Shown here: positions 17,124-25,126 of the stretch, piece after piece | Numbering within the stretch: position 1 is the first letter of the stretch | Layout: each line of letters opens with the position of its first letter | NCBI RefSeq assembly: GCF_003350475.1 | Contig: NZ_QQAV01000009.1 | Coordinates: 124,001 to 188,000 of the forward strand | Source: Pseudacidovorax intermedius | GTDB taxonomy: Bacteria > Pseudomonadota > Gammaproteobacteria > Burkholderiales > Burkholderiaceae_C | Length of the DNA stretch: 64,000 nucleotides | Direction of reading: 5' to 3' | Notes under the pieces: generated by a model | Database searches by the model: none | Told to the model about the DNA's origin: nothing | The model's input: the letters and a program-made list of their open reading frames with translations, nothing else | Position numbers and translations under genes: made by a program

Positions 17124-18325
17124 CGATGCGCCTGCCGCTCGAAGGCGTGCGCGTGCTGGATCTCTCGCGCGTGCTGGCCGGCCCCATGTGCGCCCAGGCC
17201 CTGGGCGACCTGGGGGCCGAGGTCATCAAGGTGGAGCATCCCGGCCGCGGCGACGACACGCGCGACTGGGGCCTGCGCGTGGGCGCGCGCAACACCAGCT
17301 ACTTCAACAGCGCCAACCGCAACAAGCGCTCCATCGGCATCGATCTCGGCACGGCCGAGGGCCAGCAGCTCGCGCGCGAGCTGGCCGCCAAGTGCGACGT
17401 GTTGATCCAGAACTTCAAGTTCGGCGGCATCGAGAAGATGGGCCTGGGCTACGAGGCGCTGCGCGCGATCAACCCCGGCCTGGTGTACTGCTCGATCACC
17501 GGTTACGAGCGCGGCGGCGCCGAGAAGGCGCGCCCCGGCTACGACCTGGTGGTGCAGGGCGAGGCCGGCTTGATGGCGCTGAACGGCGAGGAAGGGCAGG
17601 GCCCGCTCAAGTTCGGCGTGGCGGCGGTGGACATGTTCACCGGCATGTATTCGGCGCAGGCCATCCTGGCCGCGCTGTTCGACCGCCAGCGCACCGGCCA
17701 GGGACGCCATGTGGAGATGGCGCTGTACGACTGCGGCCTGATGATCACCGCCTACTACGGCATGGAGGCGCTGCTGCAGGGCGGCGACCCGCCCAAGTAC
17801 GGCAATGCGCATCCGTCCATCGTGCCCTATGGTGTGTTCGATGCGCAAGACGGCCCGGTGGTGATCACCGTGGGCAACAACACGCAGTTCCAGCGCTTCT
17901 GCACCGACGTCATCGAGCGGCCCGAGATGGCGACCGACGAGCGCTATGCCACCAACCTCGCGCGCTCGCGCAACCGCTACACGCTGCTGCCCGAGTTGCG
18001 CGCCGAGTTGGCCAAGCGCCCGCGCGCGCTGCTGCTCGAACGCATGCGCGCCGCGGGCATTCCCTGCGGCGAGGTGCTGGGCCTGCTGGAGGCGCTGCAG
18101 TCCCAGCGCACCGCCGATGCGGGGCTGCTCACGCAGTACGCCGAGGCTGATGCGCCGGACGTTCCAGTGCCCGTGCTCGCGCCGCCCTACCGCCTCGATG
18201 GCGCCCGCGTGCCGGTGCGCCGCGCGCCGCCCGGCCTGGCTCAGCACACCGAGGATGTACTGAGTGAGTTGCTCGGCCTGGACGCGAGCCGCGTTGCGGC
18301 GCTGCGGCAGTCCGGCGCGCTCTGA
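17120..18325 (+). CDS. CaiB/BaiF-family (class III) CoA transferase
   Basis: A 401-residue class III CoA transferase that moves CoA between an acyl-CoA and a free carboxylate. The N-terminus has VLDLSRVLAGPMCAQALGDLGAEVIKVEHPG and RGDDTRDWG, both family hallmarks, followed by NRNKRSIGIDL and a catalytic Asp in the GRGGAEKARPGYDL-like stretch near residues 132-146. The start overlaps the upstream stop (ATGA). In the operon it could activate the substrate acid at the expense of another acyl-CoA, an alternative to the ATP-using ligase further down. Confidence 0.9.
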   Translation: MTMRLPLEGVRVLDLSRVLAGPMCAQALGDLGAEVIKVEHPGRGDDTRDWGLRVGARNTSYFNSANRNKRSIGIDLGTAEGQQLARELAAKCDVLIQNFKFGGIEKMGLGYEALRAINPGLVYCSITGYERGGAEKARPGYDLVVQGEAGLMALNGEEGQGPLKFGVAAVDMFTGMYSAQAILAALFDRQRTGQGRHVEMALYDCGLMITAYYGMEALLQGGDPPKYGNAHPSIVPYGVFDAQDGPVVITVGNNTQFQRFCTDVIERPEMATDERYATNLARSRNRYTLLPELRAELAKRPRALLLERMRAAGIPCGEVLGLLEALQSQRTADAGLLTQYAEADAPDVPVPVLAPPYRLDGARVPVRRAPPGLAQHTEDVLSELLGLDASRVAALRQSGAL

Positions 18326-18387
18326 ATGCTTTGCTGCGGCAGCCTCCCAAGCGGGCGTCTGTCCGATGCGGGCCAATGAACCCAGGT

Positions 18388-18481
18388 CCGTTCGGGCTGA
18401 GCTTGTCGAAGCCGGGCACGCGCGTGTCAAAGCCCTTCGACCCTTCGGCGGGCTTAGGACAGGCAAGCTCAGAGCGAACGG
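18388..18481. repeat. REP-like inverted-repeat element inside the operon
   Basis: A left arm with CCGTTCGGGCTGAGCTTGTC (18388-18407) faces a right arm GACAGGCAAGCTCAGAGCGAACGG (18458-18481) in inverted orientation with a few mismatches, around a C/G-rich core. I recognise this as the dispersed extragenic palindrome common in Comamonadaceae-type genomes. Only one copy is in this window. It fills most of the 233-nt gap between the CoA transferase and the second Bug gene and could fold in the mRNA. Confidence 0.7.
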
Positions 18482-18558
18482 GTGAACCGATCTGCATCTC
18501 GGGCAGTCGGCTTTCTTTTTTTGACGACACGGTCCCACGAGGACCTGGAGACATCACC

Positions 18559-19551
18559 ATGACCCAGCGAGCCCACAACGCCCGCCGCCTTCTTCTCGCC
18601 GCCGCGGCCGGCGCCCTCGGCCTGGCCGCACTGCCGGCCGCCGCCCAGGCCTGGCCCGACAAGCCCATCAAGCTGATCGTGCCCTTCCCGCCGGGCGGCC
18701 CCACCGACACGGCTTCGCGTCTGGTCGGCCAGAAGCTGGCCGAGCGCCTGAAGCAGCCGGTGGTGGTGGAGAACCGCGCCGGCGCCTCCGGCACCATCGC
18801 CGCGCAGTTCGTCGCCAAGAGCGCGCCGGACGGCTACACGCTCATGATGCTGGCCACGCCCACGCTGCTGGCGCCGCACCTGTATAAGAGCGCCGGCTAC
18901 GACACGGCCAAGGACTTCGCGCCCGTCGCCACGGTGTACGACCTGCCCATCGTGATGGTGGTCAACCCCGCCGTGCTGCCCGACGTGAAGACGCTGCCCG
19001 ACCTCATCGCCAAGGCCAAGGCCGAGGGCGGCAAGCTCAACTACACCAGCTCGGGCCCGGGCAGCTTCGGCCACCTGACGACCGAGATGCTCAAGGACCT
19101 GGGCGGCTTCGACATGCAGCACATCGCCTACAAGGGCGGCACGCCGGCCGTGACCGACCTGCTGGGTGGCCAGGTGCCCGTGATGTATGCCGACCTGGTC
19201 GCGGCCCTGCCGCACATCCAGGCGGGAAAACTGCGCGCCATTGCCGTCGGCTCGCCGCAGCGCATCGCGCAACTGCCCGAGGTGAAGACGGTGGCCGAGC
19301 AGGGCTTCAAGGGCTTCGACGCCGTGTCCTGGGGTGGCCTGCTGGCGCCGGCCGGCACGCCCCAGCCGGTCATCGACCGCGTGAGCCGCGAGGTCAAGGC
19401 GATCCTGGCGGAGCCCGACATCCAGAAGCGCCTGATCCAGGCTGGCGCCATCGCCGCTTGGCAGCCGCCGGCCCAGATGGCCAGCCGCATGCGCACCGAC
19501 TTCGACAAATGGGGCAAGGTGATCCGTGACAAGCAGGTGGCGGTGAACTGA
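18559..19551 (+). CDS. Bug/TctC-family periplasmic substrate-binding protein
   Basis: A 330-residue Bug protein starting at ATG 18559 after GGAGA (18547-18551); upstream open frame runs through the REP-like repeat and is not coding. The signal peptide ends at PAAAQAWPDKP; the body has IKLIVPFPPGGPTDTASRLVGQ, GASGTIAAQFVAKSAPDGYTL and HIAYKGGTPAVTDLLGGQ. It is probably the periplasmic binder for the acid degraded by this operon. No TctAB membrane components are present. Its stop overlaps the ligase start. Confidence 0.9.
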   Translation: MTQRAHNARRLLLAAAAGALGLAALPAAAQAWPDKPIKLIVPFPPGGPTDTASRLVGQKLAERLKQPVVVENRAGASGTIAAQFVAKSAPDGYTLMMLATPTLLAPHLYKSAGYDTAKDFAPVATVYDLPIVMVVNPAVLPDVKTLPDLIAKAKAEGGKLNYTSSGPGSFGHLTTEMLKDLGGFDMQHIAYKGGTPAVTDLLGGQVPVMYADLVAALPHIQAGKLRAIAVGSPQRIAQLPEVKTVAEQGFKGFDAVSWGGLLAPAGTPQPVIDRVSREVKAILAEPDIQKRLIQAGAIAAWQPPAQMASRMRTDFDKWGKVIRDKQVAVN

Positions 19552-21482
19552 TGGCTGCCGCCGCCGCGTCTTCCGCCCAGGCCTGGCCGCCACGGCATCC
19601 GCCGCTGGCCGCGCCGTTTCCCGTGCGCAGCCGGGCCGACATCGAGCGACTGGCGGCCACCCCGCTGGCCGAGTCGCTGCCTGCGCGCAGCACCTACGAG
19701 CTGATCCGCAACGCGGCGCTGGCCTTTGGCGACAAGACGGCGCTCACCTTCCTGCGCGACGGCAACCCCGACACGCCGCCGGTGCGCTGGACCTATGCCG
19801 AACTGCTGGCCCGCATGCACCAGACGGCCAATGCGCTGTATGCGCTGGGCCTGGGCCCCACGGACACCGTCGCTGTGCTGCTGCCCGGCTGCCTGGAATA
19901 CCACCTGGCCCACTGGGGTGGTCAGGCGGCCTGCATCGTGCAGCCGCTCAATCCGCTGCTGACCGAGGACAAGCTGGCGGCGCTGCTGCAGGCCACTGGC
20001 GCGAAGGCGCTGATCGCCTACGGCGCGCCGGAAGATGCGGACTATTGGGACAAGGCCCTGCGGCTGCAGGCGCGCGTGCCCACCCTGCGGCATGTGCTGC
20101 GCGTGGCGCCGCATGATGAGGCGCCCGCGGATGCGCCCGCGCTGCCGCCCGGGGCGCTGCACTTCCAGGAGGTTCTGGCAGCCCAGCCCGACGACCTTCT
20201 GGTGAGCGGCCGCGTGATCGCCGCCGAGGACGTGGCGGCCTGCTTCCACACCGGCGGCACCACGGGCGCGCCCAAGCTCGCCCGACACACGCACGGCAAC
20301 CAGATCTTCACCGCCTGGGCGAGCGTCGTCACGCAGGGCACGAACAGTGCCGACGTCGGCATCGCCGGCTTCCCGCTGTTCCATGTGGCAGGCGTGCTGC
20401 CGGGCGCGCTGGCGTCGCTTTCGGCCGGTGCCGAGATCGTCATCCCGACCACGCTGCTGATGCGCAACCGCGAGGTGGTGCGCAACTACTGGAAGCTCGT
20501 CGAGCGCTACCGGCCCACCGTGCTTGCGGCCGTGCCCACCATGTTGGCGGCGCTCGCCAATGTGCCGCTGGAAGGCGCCGACATTTCCTCCATCACCTAT
20601 TGCCGTACCGGCGCGGCGCCGCTGCCGGCTGAGTTGGGCGCGCGCTTCGAGCGGCTGTTCGGCCTGCATGTGCACGAGAGCTTCGGCATGACCGAGATGG
20701 CCGGCATCAGCAGCGTCACGCCGCGCGGCGTGTATGCGCCGGCCGGTTGCGTGGGCTTCGTGCCGCCGCATGCGCAGGTGCGCATCGTGGCGCTCGACGC
20801 GCAGGGCGGCGCCAGCGCGCGCGAGGTGGCGCCCGGCGAGACGGGCATGGTGCTGTTCAAGTCGCCCAACGTCTTTCCGGGCTACCTGGACCCGCGGGAC
20901 ACGGCCAAGGCCTTCACGCCCGATGGCTGGCTGGCCACGGGCGATCTCGGCCGGCTGGACGAGCAGGGCCTGCTGCACCTGGCCGGCCGCGCCAAGGACC
21001 TGATCATCCGCGGCGGCCACAACATCGACCCCGGCATGCTGGAAGACGCCCTGGGCGCGCATCCCGCCGTGCAGACCTGCGCCGCCGTGGGTGCCCCCGA
21101 TGCCTATGCGGGCGAGCTGCCGGTGCTCTTTGCCACGCTGCGGCCGGGCGCCGAGGCCACGGAGGCCGAGCTGCTGGCCTTCGCCAGCGCCCGCGTGGAC
21201 GAGCCGCCGGCGCGGCCGAAGTGGGTGGCGGTGCTGCCGGCCCTGCCCACCACCAACGTGGGCAAGATCTACAAGCCCGAACTGCGGCAGATGGCCGCGG
21301 TGACGGTGGTGCGGCAGACCGTGGCGGGGCAGGGCGAAGGCGCAGGCGCCGCGCGCATCGAGCCCGAGGGCGCCGCCGACGTGGCCGTGCACCTCGGCGC
21401 CGGCTGGACCGACGACGCGCGTGCAGCGTTGCAGGCCGCCCTGGACCCTTTGCCCGTGAAGGTGCACCTGCGGGACGGCTGA
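19551..21482 (+). CDS. Acyl-CoA synthetase (AMP-forming ligase)
   Basis: A 643-residue ANL-superfamily ligase that activates a carboxylate to its acyl-CoA via an acyl-AMP. Visible: ATP loop HTGGTTGAPKLA, the YCRTGAAPLP and FGMTEMAG stretches, ATGDLGRLDEQG, the hinge GRAKDLIIRGGHNIDP and the C-terminal TTNVGKIYKPEL with the catalytic lysine. About 60 residues follow that motif, longer than usual. The ATG overlaps the upstream stop (TGATG). Substrate class cannot be read; the operon suggests a medium-chain, possibly dicarboxylic, acid. Confidence 0.9.
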   Translation: MAAAAASSAQAWPPRHPPLAAPFPVRSRADIERLAATPLAESLPARSTYELIRNAALAFGDKTALTFLRDGNPDTPPVRWTYAELLARMHQTANALYALGLGPTDTVAVLLPGCLEYHLAHWGGQAACIVQPLNPLLTEDKLAALLQATGAKALIAYGAPEDADYWDKALRLQARVPTLRHVLRVAPHDEAPADAPALPPGALHFQEVLAAQPDDLLVSGRVIAAEDVAACFHTGGTTGAPKLARHTHGNQIFTAWASVVTQGTNSADVGIAGFPLFHVAGVLPGALASLSAGAEIVIPTTLLMRNREVVRNYWKLVERYRPTVLAAVPTMLAALANVPLEGADISSITYCRTGAAPLPAELGARFERLFGLHVHESFGMTEMAGISSVTPRGVYAPAGCVGFVPPHAQVRIVALDAQGGASAREVAPGETGMVLFKSPNVFPGYLDPRDTAKAFTPDGWLATGDLGRLDEQGLLHLAGRAKDLIIRGGHNIDPGMLEDALGAHPAVQTCAAVGAPDAYAGELPVLFATLRPGAEATEAELLAFASARVDEPPARPKWVAVLPALPTTNVGKIYKPELRQMAAVTVVRQTVAGQGEGAGAARIEPEGAADVAVHLGAGWTDDARAALQAALDPLPVKVHLRDG

Positions 21483-21529
21483 GCATCGCCCGACGATTTC
21501 AAGTGGAAGCAAGAAAAGGAGACAAGACC

Positions 21530-22537
21530 ATGACCTCGACCCATCCCCTCGGCCTGACCCGCCGCCGCCTGCTGCGCGCCACGGCCGCGGCTGGCGCTGT
21601 CGGCCTGCTGCCGCTGGCACACGCCCAGTCCGGCTGGCCCGACAAGCCGATCCGTTTCGTCGTGCCCTTCAACGCCGGCGGCGCCACCGACATCGTGGCG
21701 CGCCTGCTGTCGGAGAAGCTCGCGCCGAAGCTGGGCCAGCCCATCGTGGTCGACAACCGCGGCGGGGCCGGCGGCATCCTGGGCACCGACATGGTGGCCA
21801 AGGCCGCGCCGGACGGCAGCACCTTCACCGTGGCGCTGAGCACTTCGCTGCTGATTAACCAGTTCCTCTACAGCAAGCTGCCGTACAACCCGCAGAAGGA
21901 CCTGGCCCTGGTCTCGCAAGTGGCCGTGGCACCCGTGGTGCTGGCCGTGCACCCGAGCGTGCCGGCGAAGAACGCGCAGGAGCTGCTGGCCTACGTGCGG
22001 GCCAACCGCAGCAAGGTCTCGTATGGCTCCTGGGGCATCGGCTCGTACGCGCACCTGGGCGGCGCCTTCATGAGCCGCAGCCAGAACGCCGACATGGCGC
22101 ACGTGGCCTACAAGGGTGAGGCCTTGATGCTGCAGGACCTGATCGGCGGCCAGATCCAGATGGCCTTCGCCAGCGCGCTGGGCGCCAAGCCGCATGCCGA
22201 CACCGGCCGGCTGCGCCTGATCGGTGTGACGGGCGAGCAGCGCATGGATATCCTGCCGCAGCTGCCCACGCTGGCCGAGCAGGGCATGCGCGAGGACGCC
22301 TACCGCATCGTCGGCTTCGTCGGCATGGCGGCTCCGGCGCGCACGCCGCCGGAGATCGTGCAGCGCATGTCGCGCGAGGTGCAGCTGCTGTGCGAACAGC
22401 CCGACATCCGGGCGCGCATCGTGGCCATGGGGTTCTCGGTGGCCGCGTCCACGCCGGAGGCTTTTGCCACCGCCTACAAGCGCGACGCGCCGGCCTGGGA
22501 GGCGCTGGTGAAGGAGTCGGGCGCCAGCCTGGACTGA
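21530..22537 (+). CDS. Bug/TctC-family substrate-binding protein with Tat-like signal
   Basis: A 335-residue Bug protein starting at ATG 21530 behind AAAGGAGA (21515-21522). The N-terminus LGLTRRRLLRATAAAG is a twin-arginine-type signal, unlike the Sec-type signals of the other two Bug proteins here; cleavage is likely after AHA. Body motifs: IRFVVPFNAGGATDIVARLL, GGAGGILGTDMVAKAAPDG and HVAYKGEALMLQDLIGGQ. It is the second Bug gene of the operon, 47 nt after the ligase, and its stop is immediately followed by an 8-bp tandem repeat. Confidence 0.9.
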   Translation: MTSTHPLGLTRRRLLRATAAAGAVGLLPLAHAQSGWPDKPIRFVVPFNAGGATDIVARLLSEKLAPKLGQPIVVDNRGGAGGILGTDMVAKAAPDGSTFTVALSTSLLINQFLYSKLPYNPQKDLALVSQVAVAPVVLAVHPSVPAKNAQELLAYVRANRSKVSYGSWGIGSYAHLGGAFMSRSQNADMAHVAYKGEALMLQDLIGGQIQMAFASALGAKPHADTGRLRLIGVTGEQRMDILPQLPTLAEQGMREDAYRIVGFVGMAAPARTPPEIVQRMSREVQLLCEQPDIRARIVAMGFSVAASTPEAFATAYKRDAPAWEALVKESGASLD

Positions 22538-22539
22538 GC

Positions 22540-22594
22540 GGGCGCGAGGGCGCGAGGGCGCGAGGGCGCCAGGGCGCCAGGGCGCCAGGGCGCA
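22540..22594. repeat. Octanucleotide tandem repeat
   Basis: Nearly seven units of GGGCGCGA/GGGCGCCA in direct succession: three ending CGA, then three ending CCA, then a partial unit. It begins 3 nt after the Bug stop codon and lies about 90 nt before the patatin gene. Eight is not a multiple of three and the repeat is outside any real reading frame, so it is a simple-sequence tract rather than a coding repeat. Confidence 0.9.
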
Positions 22595-22685
22595 GTGCGG
22601 CCGGCGGACGGCATGCGCCTTCCATCCACGGGGGCCGATCTGCCCAGGTCGGCTGGCAGTCAAGGGCGTGGTGTCCAATGCGGCC

Positions 22686-23897
22686 ATGGCTTCCCGACGA
22701 ATCCCGACCCCGTCTTCCGTTCCACCCACCCCGGCCGAAGCGGCCAGCGACAGCCGCACCGTGCGCGCCCTCGTGCTGCAGGGCGGCGGCGCACTCGGCG
22801 CCTACCAGGCCGGTGTGTACGAAGGCCTGTCCAGCGAGCACCACGCACTCGACTGGGTGGCGGGCGTTTCCATCGGCGCCATCAATGCGGCGCTGATCGC
22901 GGGCAACCCGCCCGAGCGGCGTGTCGAGCGGCTGCGCGAGTTCTGGCAGCTGGTCTCGTCGGCACCGGGCCAGCAACTGCCCATCTGGGCAGGGGAGCGC
23001 CGGCTGCTCGCGCAGTTCAGCGCCAACGCGGCCGTCGCGATGGGCATTCCCGGATTCTTCTCGCCGCGCGTCGACCCGACGCTGCTTCTCGGCGGCGCGG
23101 CGCCGGTCCTGAGCTACTACGACACGTCCGCGCTCAAGTCCACGCTGGAGCGGCTGGTGGACTTCGACCGCCTCAACGACGACGGCATTCGCGTGTCGGT
23201 GGGGGCGGTCAACGTGCGCAACGGCAACTCGGTGTACTTCGACAACCGTCGCGTGCGTATCGGGCCCGAGCACATCATGGCCAGCGGCGCCTTGCCGCCG
23301 GGCTTTCCGCCGGTGCACATCGACGGCGAGGACTATTGGGATGGTGGCATCGTCTCCAACACCCCGCTGCAGTACGTGCTGGACGAGCATGAACGCAACC
23401 GCCGCCTGCTCGTGCTGCAGGTGGATCTGTTCAGCGCCGTCGGACCCATGCCCACGACACTGGCCGAGGTCACCGCCCGTCAGAAGGACATCCAGTACTC
23501 CAGCCGCACCCGGCTCAACACCGACGTGCTGGGCGCCAACGTCAACCTCCAGCAGGCGTTGGCCGGCCTGCTGGAGCGCCTGCCGCCCCAGATGCTGGAA
23601 GAGCCGGGACTGCGCGCGCTCTGCCAGCACCTGCGCAGCGAGCCCATCGACGTGGTGCACCTCATCCACCGGCCCGCCGAATGGGAGCAGGACGCCAAGG
23701 ACTACGAGTTCTCCCGCCTGGCGATAGATGCGCACTGGGCCGATGGCCTTCGCGACATGCGCCACTCGCTCGCGCATCCGGAATGGCTGCAGCGGCAGGT
23801 GCAGGGCGGCGGCGTCACCACCTACGACCTGGCCCGGCCCGACCATGCGCGCGTGCGCCGGCCCGGCACCGGGGTGGACACGGCACCTTCCGCTTGA
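22686..23897 (+). CDS. Patatin-like phospholipase
   Basis: A protein of 403 residues (start ATG 22686; GTG 22668 is an alternative giving 409). It has the patatin Ser-Asp dyad: glycine-rich oxyanion loop GGGALGAYQAG (33-43), nucleophile GVSIGAINA with S62, and D219 in DGGIVSNTPL. The region after residue 270 matches the C-terminal domain seen in RssA-like patatins of proteobacteria. No signal peptide, so probably cytoplasmic or membrane-associated lipid hydrolase. It stands alone, separated from the operon by the tandem repeat. Confidence 0.88.
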   Translation: MASRRIPTPSSVPPTPAEAASDSRTVRALVLQGGGALGAYQAGVYEGLSSEHHALDWVAGVSIGAINAALIAGNPPERRVERLREFWQLVSSAPGQQLPIWAGERRLLAQFSANAAVAMGIPGFFSPRVDPTLLLGGAAPVLSYYDTSALKSTLERLVDFDRLNDDGIRVSVGAVNVRNGNSVYFDNRRVRIGPEHIMASGALPPGFPPVHIDGEDYWDGGIVSNTPLQYVLDEHERNRRLLVLQVDLFSAVGPMPTTLAEVTARQKDIQYSSRTRLNTDVLGANVNLQQALAGLLERLPPQMLEEPGLRALCQHLRSEPIDVVHLIHRPAEWEQDAKDYEFSRLAIDAHWADGLRDMRHSLAHPEWLQRQVQGGGVTTYDLARPDHARVRRPGTGVDTAPSA

Positions 23898-23959
23898 GGC
23901 CGCCGACGTACCGCCGTTCCTGGTTGGCCCCGCCGCATCGCAGTGATAAGGTCGCCCGC

Positions 23960-24457
23960 ATGCCTGTTAACTCGCATCTTCCTTCCCGTCGCATCCTGGG
24001 CTTGGGCCTGTTGGCCGCCGTGCTGGCTGGCTGCACCTCGGTGCCGCTGGACGTGCCGACGCCGGCGCCCCGGCCCCAGCCGCCGCGCGAGCCGCAACTG
24101 GCGGCCTTCAGCACTCGCCTGGACGGCCGCAACCAGGTGCCGCCTGCCGCCAGCATGGGCACCGGCACGCTCGATGCGGTGCTCGACAAGAGCACCGGAC
24201 TGCTGCGCTGGCGTCTGGCCTACAGCAACCTGAGCGGTCCGGTGACTGCGGCGCATTTCCACGGGCCGGCGCTGATCGGCATGAACGCGCCGCCGGTCAT
24301 CACCATCGACGCCTCGCCCAATCGCGCGCCCGAAGGCCGGGCCAATCTCACGCCCTCGCAACAGGCCGAACTGCTGGCCGGCCGCTGGTACGTGAACCTG
24401 CACACGACGCGCTATCCCGACGGCGAGCTGCGCGGCCAGCTCATCGAGCGCCGCTGA
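23960..24457 (+). CDS. CHRD-domain lipoprotein
   Basis: A 165-residue protein. A signal peptide ends in the lipobox VLAGC with C25 as lipidation site; a proline-rich linker follows, then a CHRD domain (GTGTLDAVLDKSTGLLRWRLAYSNL ... HFHGPA ... WYVNLHTTRYPDGELRGQL), a beta-rich fold found in many secreted bacterial proteins with no settled function. Start ATG 23960 gives the signal peptide; the frame is open upstream without coding character. It sits 9 nt before the response regulator and may be co-transcribed with it. Confidence 0.85.
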   Translation: MPVNSHLPSRRILGLGLLAAVLAGCTSVPLDVPTPAPRPQPPREPQLAAFSTRLDGRNQVPPAASMGTGTLDAVLDKSTGLLRWRLAYSNLSGPVTAAHFHGPALIGMNAPPVITIDASPNRAPEGRANLTPSQQAELLAGRWYVNLHTTRYPDGELRGQLIERR

Positions 24458-24466
24458 GCCCGGGCC

Positions 24467-25126
24467 ATGCGACTGCTCCTGCTGGAAGACGACCTCATGA
24501 TCGGCGAGGCCGTGCTCGACCTGCTGCGCGCCGAGCACTATGCCGTCGACTGGGTCAAGGACGGCGAGGCCGCCGAGTCGGCCCTGCGCACGCAGGACTA
24601 CGACCTGGTGCTGCTGGACCTGGGCGTGCCGCGCCGCGACGGCCTGGAAGTGCTGCGCGGCCTGCGCGCCCGCAAGCAGCGCATGCCGGTGCTCATCACC
24701 ACCGCGCGCGACGCCGTGCAGCAGCGCGTCGAAGGGCTGGACGCTGGTGCCGACGACTACGTGCTCAAGCCCTACGACCTGGACGAGCTGCTGGCCCGCA
24801 TCCGTGCGCTGCTGCGCCGCGCCGCCGGCCGGGCCGAGCCGGTGTACGAGCACAAGGGCGTGAGCCTGAACCCCGCCACGCACGAGGCCACGGTCGACGG
24901 CAAGCCGATGGTGCTCTCGGCCCGCGAATGGGCAGTGCTGGAGGCGCTGATCGCGCGGCCTGGCCTCATCCTCTCGCGGCCTCAGCTCGAAGAGAAGCTC
25001 TACAGCTGGAAGGACGAGATCAGCAGCAATGCGGTCGAGGTCTACATCCACGGCCTGCGCAAGAAGCTGGGCGCGGACCTGATCCGCAACGTACGCGGCG
25101 TGGGCTACATGGTCCCGAAGGAATGA
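24467..25126 (+). CDS. OmpR-family response regulator (QseB/TctD-like)
   Basis: A 219-residue two-component regulator: receiver domain 1-115 with the acidic pair E7-D8/D9, phospho-acceptor D51 (LLDLGVP) and K101 (VLKPYDLDEL), then a winged-helix output domain whose SSNAVEVYIHGLRKKLG is the recognition helix and wing. Its stop overlaps the kinase start (ATGA), giving a tight pair. Target genes are unknown; the CHRD lipoprotein directly upstream is the nearest candidate. Confidence 0.93.
   Translation: MRLLLLEDDLMIGEAVLDLLRAEHYAVDWVKDGEAAESALRTQDYDLVLLDLGVPRRDGLEVLRGLRARKQRMPVLITTARDAVQQRVEGLDAGADDYVLKPYDLDELLARIRALLRRAAGRAEPVYEHKGVSLNPATHEATVDGKPMVLSAREWAVLEALIARPGLILSRPQLEEKLYSWKDEISSNAVEVYIHGLRKKLGADLIRNVRGVGYMVPKE

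Noticed and set aside
18331-18558. Open frame preceding the second Bug gene considered as a longer N-terminus
   Set aside because: It translates the REP-like repeat; the signal peptide and ribosome site place the start at 18559.
19128-21620. 830-codon minus-strand frame opposite the second Bug and ligase genes
   Set aside because: Covers two unrelated plus-strand genes in register with their bias and shows no family motif.
22540-22600. Tandem repeat considered as a CRISPR-like array
   Set aside because: Units are 8 bp, contiguous and without spacers; no cas genes in the window.
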